From a virus, in IMG/VR virus record IMGVR_UViG_3300030451_001853, positions 1 to 20,915 of that record: DNA of 20,915 bases, one strand, 5' to 3'. A program made the translations under genes and the position numbers. Below the pieces are notes generated by a model. It made no database searches. It saw only the letters and a program-made list of their open reading frames with translations, and was not told the origin of the DNA. Shown here one piece after another: positions 15,792-20,915 of the stretch; the stretch's first letter is position 1; the number at the start of each line of letters is the position of its first letter.

Positions 15792-16043
15792 TTACTTTTT
15801 GATTTTAAGGCTAACTCTAGCTTTCTTTGTATTTGCTACAAATTGTTTCCCCTTTGATCCTTCTCGCTTTTTCTTTCGAGCAGTCTTTGCGCGTTCAGCT
15901 TTGGATAAGCTTTTAGCTTTAGCCATCGGAAGGCAACGGTCGGGATTCTTTTTGTTTTTAGAAGTTCCGCAAGCTCCCTTGATCGAACCGTCTGTTCCGA
16001 TTCTGACCCAGTTTTGACGTCTCCACTTTGCGAGCTCACCCAT
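15792..16043 (-). CDS. Small Lys/Arg-rich protein (83 aa)
   Basis: Unknown function. Seen: an N-terminal part MGELAKWRRQNWVRIGTDG with tryptophans, a CGTSKNKKNPDRCLPMAKA segment with two cysteines, then a strongly basic tail rich in KAERAKTARKKKREG-type sequence. The W-V-I-G then G-x-C-G then C-x-P-x-A-K-A pattern recalls small uncharacterised phage proteins (DUF5872-like, from memory, not checked). The ATG overlaps the stop of the upstream 52-aa gene (TAATG). Possible DNA- or RNA-binding or virion-associated protein; no catalytic motif seen. Confidence 0.78.
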   Translation of the reverse strand: MGELAKWRRQNWVRIGTDGSIKGACGTSKNKKNPDRCLPMAKAKSLSKAERAKTARKKKREGSKGKQFVANTKKARVSLKIKK

Positions 16044-16201
16044 TACTTTTTCTTTCTAATCTTCAACCCTTTGCGCTTGGAGCCTTTCGCATAGTTAGGG
16101 TCTTTACAGTATTTGCTTGCTGCCATGTTTGCGTAAGCAGATGGATACTTATCGAAGGTGCGCTTTGCCCAAGCAATCCCTTTTGGACATATCTTGGCCA
16201 T
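16043..16201 (-). CDS. Small basic Cys-containing protein (52 aa, MAKICPKG family)
   Basis: Fifty-two residues: MAKICPKGIAWAKRTFDKYP, then SAYANMAASKYCKDPNYAKG and a basic end KGLKIRKKK. Two cysteines (C5, C32) and aromatic/Pro spacing suggest a small folded unit with a charged tail. I recall near-identical small proteins in marine podovirus genomes, always unannotated. A good AAAGGTAGG purine stretch precedes the ATG. Stop and next start overlap as TAATG, tying it to the 83-aa gene. Function unknown. Confidence 0.8.
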   Translation of the reverse strand: MAKICPKGIAWAKRTFDKYPSAYANMAASKYCKDPNYAKGSKRKGLKIRKKK

Positions 16202-16202
16202 A

Positions 16203-16361
16203 CTATTTACCTACCTTTCTCATAGCTAAGGCGTGCGCTTTGCTAAACGACATGCCTTTTTTCATTTCTTCCTCCATGAGCTTCATGTGCTTAGAAGAAT
16301 GATGCTTCTTGTGTCGCTTCATAGAGAGTTGTTGTCGTTTGGTAAGAGCGGCTTTTTTCAT
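16203..16361 (-). CDS. Small basic His/Lys-rich helical protein (52 aa)
   Basis: Fifty-two residues starting MKKAALTKRQQLSMKRHKKH, followed by HSSKHMKLMEEEMKKGMSFS and KAHALAMRKVGK. The pattern Q-x-x-x-x-K-H-K-x-H-H-(T/S)-x-K-H-M and K-G-M-S-F-x-K-A-H is characteristic of a small uncharacterised family I know from many phage structural modules. It would form two amphipathic helices. It lies one base before the next gene of the basic cluster. Function unknown; the repeated His may bind metal. Confidence 0.82.
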   Translation of the reverse strand: MKKAALTKRQQLSMKRHKKHHSSKHMKLMEEEMKKGMSFSKAHALAMRKVGK

Positions 16362-16371
16362 GCCTAAAGGC

Positions 16372-16461
16372 TTAGTAGCCCATTTTCTTTTTCTTTTTCT
16401 TACCTATAGCAAGTTGCTTACGTTTCATTTTCATACATTTATCGCATCCACAGTTTTTCAT
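16372..16461 (-). CDS. Micro-protein with CxCxxC motif and lysine tail (29 aa)
   Basis: Only 29 residues: MKNCGCDKCMKMKRKQLAIG then six lysines and MGY. Cysteines at 4, 6 and 9 form a C-x-C-x-x-C cluster; with three cysteines in one chain a metal site would need a partner or a dimer. The ATG lies 2 nt after the stop of the 80-aa gene, with GGAAG about 10 nt upstream. Too short for standard callers. Support is position in an unbroken chain of small basic genes and the non-random composition; function unknown. Confidence 0.6.
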   Translation of the reverse strand: MKNCGCDKCMKMKRKQLAIGKKKKKKMGY

Positions 16462-16463
16462 AA

Positions 16464-16706
16464 TTAACACTTCCATCTGCGGAGGGCTAAAGCTTTACGA
16501 GTAGGAGACCCGTCTGGTTTCTTCATTGCGCCTTTTACGCCACGCATACGAGCACAGAACGAGCGTTTACGCGCTCCCCCTTGAGGCTGTGGGGCTTTGA
16601 GATTAGAGCCTGTTTTTCGATTGTAATATTCACGACCCTTCTTGGTGAGACCGCCTTTCGACGATTTGTGTTCTTTACGAAGGCTTACGCCTTTACGCTT
16701 ACTCAT
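16464..16706 (-). CDS. Small basic phage protein (80 aa, DUF6321-like)
   Basis: Eighty residues. Seen: GGLTKKGREYYNRKTGSNLK, APQPQGGARKRSFCARMRGV, then KPDGSPTRKALALRRWKC at the end. This pattern (Y-N-R-x-T-G-S-N-L-K-x-P, S-F-C-A-R-M, R-K-A-L-x-L-R-x-W-x-C) is a distinctive and widespread phage/prophage family that I recall as DUF6321; function unknown. Two conserved cysteines and strong basicity are consistent with a structured nucleic-acid-binding or virion protein. The start overlaps the end of the lipoprotein gene by 8 nt. Confidence 0.88.
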   Translation of the reverse strand: MSKRKGVSLRKEHKSSKGGLTKKGREYYNRKTGSNLKAPQPQGGARKRSFCARMRGVKGAMKKPDGSPTRKALALRRWKC

Positions 16707-16893
16707 TCTCCAAGTCGTTTATATAGTGAAGCATGTCTCCGATCAGCTCGCGCTGTTCAACATTAAAGTCTAGGCTGTTCAGTCTTTCGAGGAAGGTTGG
16801 CACTTTGCTTTGACGAACCGTTACGCACCCAGTCATCAATATCATTAGTATGCTTATTGCGGCGACGGCGAAATATTTCTTTCTCGTATGCAT
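16699..16893 (-). CDS. Small lipoprotein, candidate outer-membrane spanin (Rz1-like), 64 aa
   Basis: Signal peptide with basic n-region MHTRKKYF, hydrophobic core AVAAISILMILMTG and a lipobox ending in T-G-C (cleavage before C22), leaving a mature lipoprotein of about 43 residues with acidic helix ending DMLHYINDLENE. Most of the gene overlaps the upstream 66-aa membrane protein in another frame, the hallmark of embedded Rz/Rz1 pairs. The mature part is not proline-rich as in lambda Rz1. Ribosome binding is uncertain: AAGGA abuts the ATG and GGGAGG lies further up. The lipoprotein signal is good; the spanin role is inference. Confidence 0.7.
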   Translation of the reverse strand: MHTRKKYFAVAAISILMILMTGCVTVRQSKVPTFLERLNSLDFNVEQRELIGDMLHYINDLENE

Positions 16894-16963
16894 TCCTTAT
16901 GTCAAAGAAAAGCCTCCCCAGTTTTGGGAAGGCTATTAGAAGCTGAACGATTACCGTTATCAC
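16763..16963 (-). CDS. Small membrane protein, candidate inner-membrane spanin partner (66 aa)
   Basis: GTG-started, 66 residues. Seen: N-terminal hydrophobic/amphipathic segment ITVIVQLLIAFPKLGRLFF, then FDIRNAYEKEIFRRRRNKH and a polar basic tail with DDWVRNGS. AAGGA lies 3 nt before the GTG, and the GTG overlaps the stop of the holin-like gene (GTGA). The embedded lipoprotein frame suggests an i-spanin/o-spanin pair, but lambda- or T7-type i-spanins are longer (about 140-150 aa), so this would be a minimal version. The alternative is an unrelated membrane-associated protein. Confidence 0.62.
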   Translation of the reverse strand: MITVIVQLLIAFPKLGRLFFDIRNAYEKEIFRRRRNKHTNDIDDWVRNGSSKQSANLPRKTEQPRL

Positions 16964-17148
16964 TTGTCCTTGGCTTTGCCTACATTTAATGCTAGCCAGT
17001 CAACGATCTTGTAGGCTTTGGCAACCCATGTGTCGTCGGTTGGTGTAGGTGTTAATGCTGCTATTGAAGAAGCAGCTGCAACAAGGCTAGTTAATATAGC
17101 AATTAGCGAGCTTGAGTTTTCGATTAGGTAGTTGATCATGGTATTCAT
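16960..17148 (-). CDS. Holin-like small membrane protein (62 aa)
   Basis: Sixty-two residues. Seen: a hydrophobic helix at about residues 14-32 (LIAILTSLVAAASSIAALT), a TPTPTDD turn, then VAKAYKIVDWLALNVGKAKDK, an amphipathic tail. I recall the pattern N-x-T-P-T-P-x-D-D followed by K-x-Y-K-I-x-D-x-x-A-L-N-x-G-K-A-K from many small phage proteins in marine and enterobacterial phages, sometimes called holin-like. AAGGA is found about 9-10 nt upstream. Followed by an overlapping membrane protein and lipoprotein, it looks like the first gene of a lysis cassette placed between scaffold and capsid. Confidence 0.72.
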   Translation of the reverse strand: MNTMINYLIENSSSLIAILTSLVAAASSIAALTPTPTDDTWVAKAYKIVDWLALNVGKAKDK

Positions 17149-17164
17149 ATAAGATTATTCCTTA

Positions 17165-17950
17165 TTAAAAGACGTTTGATGCAGCGAGTCTCTTCTCGAC
17201 TGTATCGCGGAAAGCTGGGTCTTTTGAGTAACGTGGGTCACTCATAGCCTCAGTGACTTGAGCGGCTGACATGAAGGGCTTTACGCCGTCTCCACTAGTC
17301 GAGCCTTGTGTGAGATTAGGCGGGCTACCACCGCCGCTGAGAAACCTTGCATACATGCCTTGAACGGCCATCTTTGCTTGCTCTACAGAGCCGCTGGTAA
17401 CTATCTCGTCATAGGCATCAATGTCAGAATCACTCAGATTCTCCTGCGCCCACTCAGTCATAGCTTCGTAGTTCTCACGGCCTCCAACGGCTTGCTGGAT
17501 GTCCAGAGCTTGTGACGTCACCATAGCTTCTTGTCCTGCTATGTAGGCATCTACGAAGGAACTCGGTATGCCAGCCTTCTCTAGCTCCACATACATCTTG
17601 TCAGTTAGTTCGCCGCTTTCGGCAAACTCTTCTTGAGCCTTGACGATAGCGTCGTTGATAGCAGGAGCTGGTTCTTCTTCGCCTTTCGACTTGGAACGTT
17701 CAGCGTTTCTAGACTGCTGCTTTTCTAGCTCCTTGTAAGCTTTTGCTAGGTCTTCTGGAGACTTAAATTTTTCATCTAACCATTCTGGTCGATCACCCTC
17801 AGAAGACTCTTCAGTGGCCTCCTGCTCTACTTGTTCAGCTTCTGCTGAAGCAGCCTTGGCTATTTCTTCTTCCAAAGCTGCGTTCTTTTCGGCCGCTTCT
17901 TGTTCGGCGGCTGTTGGTTCGTTTATGTTTATTTGCTGTAGTTCAGCCAT
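17165..17950 (-). CDS. Scaffolding/assembly protein (T7 gp9 type), 261 aa
   Basis: Internal scaffold for procapsid assembly, released before DNA packaging. Seen: Glu/Ala-rich acidic N-terminus (about 1-52), the family landmark RPEWLDEKFKSPEDLAKAY at about 53-72, a helical middle with low complexity, and the C-terminal DPRYSKDPAFRDTVEKRLAA typical of the capsid-binding helix. Position between portal and capsid and the 1-nt gap to the portal gene agree. T7 gp9 has about 307 residues. Secure call. Confidence 0.93.
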   Translation of the reverse strand: MAELQQININEPTAAEQEAAEKNAALEEEIAKAASAEAEQVEQEATEESSEGDRPEWLDEKFKSPEDLAKAYKELEKQQSRNAERSKSKGEEEPAPAINDAIVKAQEEFAESGELTDKMYVELEKAGIPSSFVDAYIAGQEAMVTSQALDIQQAVGGRENYEAMTEWAQENLSDSDIDAYDEIVTSGSVEQAKMAVQGMYARFLSGGGSPPNLTQGSTSGDGVKPFMSAAQVTEAMSDPRYSKDPAFRDTVEKRLAASNVF

Positions 17951-17951
17951 C

Positions 17952-19490
17952 TTATTCCTCGCTTACTGGTTGGTTTTGCTGTTGAGCTTGTATTTGATCT
18001 GAAATTGCTTTGACGCCAGCTGGAGTGGCTTTCTCTAGTAACGAGGCTTGTTGTTGCGCTTGCATTTGGGCGGCCATTTCTTCTTGTGTTTTGACTAGAC
18101 CAACCGTCTTGATTCCCAGAGAAGTAGCACGGCGTTTGAAGTATTCGCCCACGTTGACATACTGCGCGACGGCCTCTGCGCCCACCACTTGTGAAGCACC
18201 TGCAAGAAATAAGTCGAGTTTTTGTAAATCGTGTCCACGGCCGAGGGCTTCTACACCCGTTATGATTACAGGATTTATGACGTCCTTTGGAAGCTTTGGC
18301 AAGCGTTTCTTTTTGTTCATTACCTCCATCAATCTAGTGACCATTGGTAGCTGAAGCTCAGTCGCTAGGAGCGAATACAAACCGCCGAGCGACGACTCTA
18401 GCTCCATACTTAACATACGGATTTCTTCAGCTGTGACACGATCCGCATTACGAACAACACCACTAGTAAGAAGGAAGGCATGACCCAAACGATCTTTGAT
18501 GCCATTCATCGTTTCCTGCGCTACGCGGAAATCATTAAATTTATTAAGCTGTAAGACGCTCACGTCTTGAGCGTTGCCCTGTGTGATAGCTCCATTCGGG
18601 CTGTCTGCAAGTGTGCGCGCCCGTGTCGTTCCGTTTGGATTGACAAGAAAGAGGACTTTAGCAGCGGCAGCTGCCCCTTCAACAATAGCCCTTGTCAGTG
18701 CTTCAAGACTCTGGATGTCTCCAAGGTATTCTTCTACATAAGAGCGGCCGTAAGACTCACCGTCGATACGGCTAAATCTAAGAGCTATAAAAGGGTTCTT
18801 GTCGAGCGCATAGCTTCCTTCGCTCTCTGGAACGCGCTCCCCTTCAATATCTTGATACACATGCCAGCCATTCTCATGGCGACATACAGCAGTATATAGT
18901 TCAACCTCTTGATCCATATTGCCATCGCTAGGAACAAGTGCTTTCATTTGTTCTGTAAGAGCTGAGTAAGCAATAGTCTCTTTGGTGGCTATGTGAACAA
19001 CACGCCCCATCGGGTCGCGCTCAACCACATAACGATCTAAATGGAAGACACGAATACCACCCTCATCGGGCATGTAGAGAAGAACGTTCCCAGTAATAAT
19101 TAGATGCTTTAACGCTTCGTGCAGCGCGGATCGATAGCTTTCACGGGACACTTCGTCCATGACTGCTTCTTCTACTTTTTGTAAAGAAGCTTCGATGCTG
19201 CTAATAACTTCTTCGGGTGTGCCTTCTTGCCTCATTCCGTAGTTATCAACATTTAGCCTAAATAAAGGAGCGTTGGGCGGGAGTAAGGCCAACAGTAATT
19301 TAGAAGCGAGGTTGTTTACCCCTCGTGCCGCAACGCTCGCAAAAGGTGTCTCTAATCTAGAATGGGAACCAAACCCTTCTTCGGGCATGACATACGGCAG
19401 TGTCAGTTTTGAACAGCTGCGCGCACGATCTATATATTGATAACGATTCCCTTCAAGAGAGCCATATATCTGTTTGGCAGTTTTGTGCAT
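17952..19490 (-). CDS. Portal / head-tail connector (T7 gp8 type), 512 aa
   Basis: Dodecameric ring at the unique vertex, through which DNA enters and leaves. Seen: RARSCSKLTLPYVMPEEGF near residue 22, ARGVNNLASKLLLALLPPNA at about 55-74, GNVLLYMPDEGG near 118, IDGESYGRSYVEEYLGDIQS near 240, RVTAEEIRMLSMELESSLGG and LYSLLATELQLPM near 355-385, and a Gln/Ala-rich C-terminus. All align by eye with T7 gp8 (536 aa). Its ATG is 3 nt after the small acidic protein. Secure call. Confidence 0.97.
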   Translation of the reverse strand: MHKTAKQIYGSLEGNRYQYIDRARSCSKLTLPYVMPEEGFGSHSRLETPFASVAARGVNNLASKLLLALLPPNAPLFRLNVDNYGMRQEGTPEEVISSIEASLQKVEEAVMDEVSRESYRSALHEALKHLIITGNVLLYMPDEGGIRVFHLDRYVVERDPMGRVVHIATKETIAYSALTEQMKALVPSDGNMDQEVELYTAVCRHENGWHVYQDIEGERVPESEGSYALDKNPFIALRFSRIDGESYGRSYVEEYLGDIQSLEALTRAIVEGAAAAAKVLFLVNPNGTTRARTLADSPNGAITQGNAQDVSVLQLNKFNDFRVAQETMNGIKDRLGHAFLLTSGVVRNADRVTAEEIRMLSMELESSLGGLYSLLATELQLPMVTRLMEVMNKKKRLPKLPKDVINPVIITGVEALGRGHDLQKLDLFLAGASQVVGAEAVAQYVNVGEYFKRRATSLGIKTVGLVKTQEEMAAQMQAQQQASLLEKATPAGVKAISDQIQAQQQNQPVSEE

Positions 19491-19493
19491 AAA

Positions 19494-19721
19494 TTATTCT
19501 TCGGGTTCTGGGAATACTACGGACTCTACGGCTGTAGCTTGTTCAAGGTCGTCGAGGTCATACTCAGTAACATCTAAAGCCCACTGACCATCAGCCGTAG
19601 CGACTGGCTTAGTCAACCAGCGAGTTCCCATACCACAAGTCCAGTAGGAGAAGTTGTTGTCTTTGCCTTCTTCATCGGCTCGCTCTAGGGCGGCTTCTTC
19701 GGTTGGGAATATAAGATACAT
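19494..19721 (-). CDS. Small acidic protein upstream of portal (75 aa), unknown function
   Basis: Seventy-five residues, strongly acidic (many Glu/Asp, ending VESVVFPEPEE). Starts MYLIFPTEEAALERADEEGK; the M-Y-L-I-F-x-T-E-E-A-A pattern recalls a small uncharacterised family found just before the portal gene in marine T7-like phages. No membrane segment or known domain. The ATG overlaps the stop of the LamG-like protein (TAATG), and the portal starts 3 nt later. Function unknown; translational spacing suggests co-expression with the portal. Confidence 0.8.
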   Translation of the reverse strand: MYLIFPTEEAALERADEEGKDNNFSYWTCGMGTRWLTKPVATADGQWALDVTEYDLDDLEQATAVESVVFPEPEE

Positions 19722-20914
19722 TAGTAGACGTCGTATTGATTGTTAATGTTAGCTTCGATGGCTGGACGGTTGGCTGTTTGATTGGAATCATAGATAATTA
19801 TTTCTTTGAGTGAACCATCAATTTTACTACCGTGTCCACCAATCGCTGATGCTTTAAAAGCAGTTGAATTTGAAAAAGTGCTAGACGCTGTTCCATTTAT
19901 AAAAAATGCACCCGTGTCGGATGCTCTTATAAATGAAAGCAAAGTATCTTGATCAGCAGATATAGTAGTGTTTAATGCAGGCTGGTTTGCTGATCCTGAT
20001 GAAGCCCTAAAAAATCCAGCTGTAGCTGATCCTTTTCCAAAACCTGATGAATCAGCACCAGCTGCTGTAGACAATATTCTATCCTGTCCCGCTGCATCAT
20101 CAAAGTTTGCAACTGAGAAAATAGAAAAATCGCTTTCATTTAGTGCAGTAAAATCTAACTGGTCATCTGACCCATCAAAGTCTAGTTCATTTAACAAAGT
20201 TCCAGCATTAACAATCTTAGGCTGCTTGGAAGCAGTTGCTTGCACAGCATTAGTGCCATTACCTGACTGGTCATACCAAGTCTCTACAAAGCCGTCCACT
20301 GTGTTGTCATACGCAGGGATACCAGAGATGCTGTAGTGTTCACCGATGTTAGCTTCAATGGCTGTGCGGTTGTCTGTTTGGTCGGAGTTGTAAACTATAA
20401 ACTCCTGAATAGTCCCATCAAAATTGTCAGTGAATGCAGTTCCAAATCGCTGTCCAATTTTTAGTTCGGCACTTGCACTAACTCCACTAAAAGATGCACT
20501 TGTAGTGGTAAAGGAACCTCCATTGAGTCCTACTGATATATCAGTAGTGTGCAGATTCGTAGTAAGGTTTTTTTGTGTTGCCGCTGATACTCCCGCCTGT
20601 GCGCCATTGATTTCTGTACGAATTAAATTTGAGGTATATTGTGCAAAAAATCTATCAGTTTGCGAAGAACCAAAAGCAAACAATCCGTTAGAACTTAACG
20701 AATCTGGATTATTAACGCAAAATATTGTTTTTGAAGAGCTGGCAAATCCAGTTCCTGCACTTAATACATCATCACTACCATCAAATTCTAATTCTGGAAC
20801 TCCTGATGAATCTACAACTAAGGAACCATCACTTACAATCTGAGGTTGGTTATCATCAGTACTTTGAGTTGCGTGATTACCTGTTGCTGTATCTCCTGCT
20901 TGGTTGGTTACACT
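19721..20914 (-). CDS. LamG/concanavalin-like repeat protein, partial at right edge
   Basis: Open frame of at least 397 residues; the start lies outside the window. It contains two tandem beta-sandwich modules: the motif LEFDGSDD / LDFDGSDD recurs, as do Q-P-Q/K-I-V strands before it and a closing strand IQEFIVYNSDQTDNRTAIEA versus LKEIIIYDSNQTANRPAIEA. WYDQSGNGTNA links the modules. This is typical of LamG/laminin-G-like carbohydrate-binding domains seen in phage and marine bacterial surface proteins. Position at the head of the structural module suggests a virion-surface or receptor-binding protein; a virion location is inference. A TTG at 20683 is not the start because the frame remains open and conserved upstream. 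Confidence 0.82.
   Translation of the reverse strand, partial: SVTNQAGDTATGNHATQSTDDNQPQIVSDGSLVVDSSGVPELEFDGSDDVLSAGTGFASSSKTIFCVNNPDSLSSNGLFAFGSSQTDRFFAQYTSNLIRTEINGAQAGVSAATQKNLTTNLHTTDISVGLNGGSFTTTSASFSGVSASAELKIGQRFGTAFTDNFDGTIQEFIVYNSDQTDNRTAIEANIGEHYSISGIPAYDNTVDGFVETWYDQSGNGTNAVQATASKQPKIVNAGTLLNELDFDGSDDQLDFTALNESDFSIFSVANFDDAAGQDRILSTAAGADSSGFGKGSATAGFFRASSGSANQPALNTTISADQDTLLSFIRASDTGAFFINGTASSTFSNSTAFKASAIGGHGSKIDGSLKEIIIYDSNQTANRPAIEANINNQYDVY
19746..19821 (-). repeat. Copy 1 of a 600-nt-spaced internal repeat in the LamG-like gene
   Basis: About 76 nt resembling 20346-20421 at exactly 600 nt distance, without gaps (roughly three quarters identical by eye). It encodes the closing E-I-I-I-Y-x-S-x-Q-T strand of the second LamG-like module and marks an internal duplication of about 200 codons. 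Confidence 0.75.
20346..20421 (-). repeat. Copy 2 of the 600-nt-spaced internal repeat in the LamG-like gene
   Basis: Partner of 19746-19821, encoding the E-F-I-V-Y-x-S-x-Q-T strand of the first visible LamG-like module. Both share the near-identical stretch gatgttagcttc / aatgttagcttc and ccatcaa end. Confidence 0.75.
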
Positions 20915-20915
20915 T

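Noticed and set aside
15836-16039. Minus-strand 67-codon frame overlapping the 83-aa basic protein
   Set aside because: Shifted frame; the 83-aa frame has the TAATG coupling and family-like pattern.
1-20915. tRNA genes, CRISPR arrays, insertion sequences, integrase or attachment sites
   Set aside because: Looked for by eye and none seen; the strand is filled by phage late genes.

Overview
The window is the late (structural, packaging and lysis) module of a T7-like podovirus. Every convincing gene lies on the minus strand, so the window reads right to left in transcription order. Genes abut or overlap by a few bases, often as TAATG or ATGA junctions. The only gaps with room for signals are about 109 nt upstream of the capsid gene, about 54 nt after it, and about 45 nt between the gp16-type protein and the tail fibre. 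No tRNA, CRISPR array, IS element or integration site was seen. Several tiny lysine/arginine-rich proteins and small membrane proteins look like families familiar from marine podoviruses. A marine T7-like phage of a Gram-negative host is therefore the best guess, but the host cannot be read from the sequence.

Layout in transcription order: a LamG-like (concanavalin-fold) repeat protein cut by the right edge; a 75-aa acidic protein; portal (T7 gp8 type); scaffold (gp9 type); a cluster of a holin-like protein, a small membrane protein and an overlapping lipoprotein that resembles a spanin pair; six consecutive very small basic proteins (80, 29, 52, 52, 83 and 39 aa, three or four of them too short for routine ORF calling); a non-coding leader with three dyad symmetries; major capsid protein (gp10A type); a strong intrinsic terminator; tail tubular proteins A and B (gp11 and gp12 types); a gp13-like protein; internal virion proteins of gp14, gp15 and gp16 type; a short tail fibre with a T7 gp17-type anchor, a collagen-like linker and a probable C1q-like tip; two further small membrane proteins where T7 has its holin; small terminase; and large terminase cut by the left edge.

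Working together, portal, scaffold and capsid build the procapsid. The terminase pair packages DNA through the portal. gp11/gp12 form the tail tube and nozzle. gp13 to gp16 equivalents form the ejection apparatus, and the fibre binds the host. The small membrane proteins at both ends of the module are probably the lysis effectors; no endolysin is visible.

Most of the window is a conventional phage module, and I do not see a wholly new system. The parts that most deserve follow-up are the block of tiny basic proteins before the capsid gene, the two separate lysis-like membrane loci, the terminator that runs straight into the gp11 start codon, the domain insertions in gp12, gp16 and the capsid protein, and the two-module LamG protein upstream of the portal.
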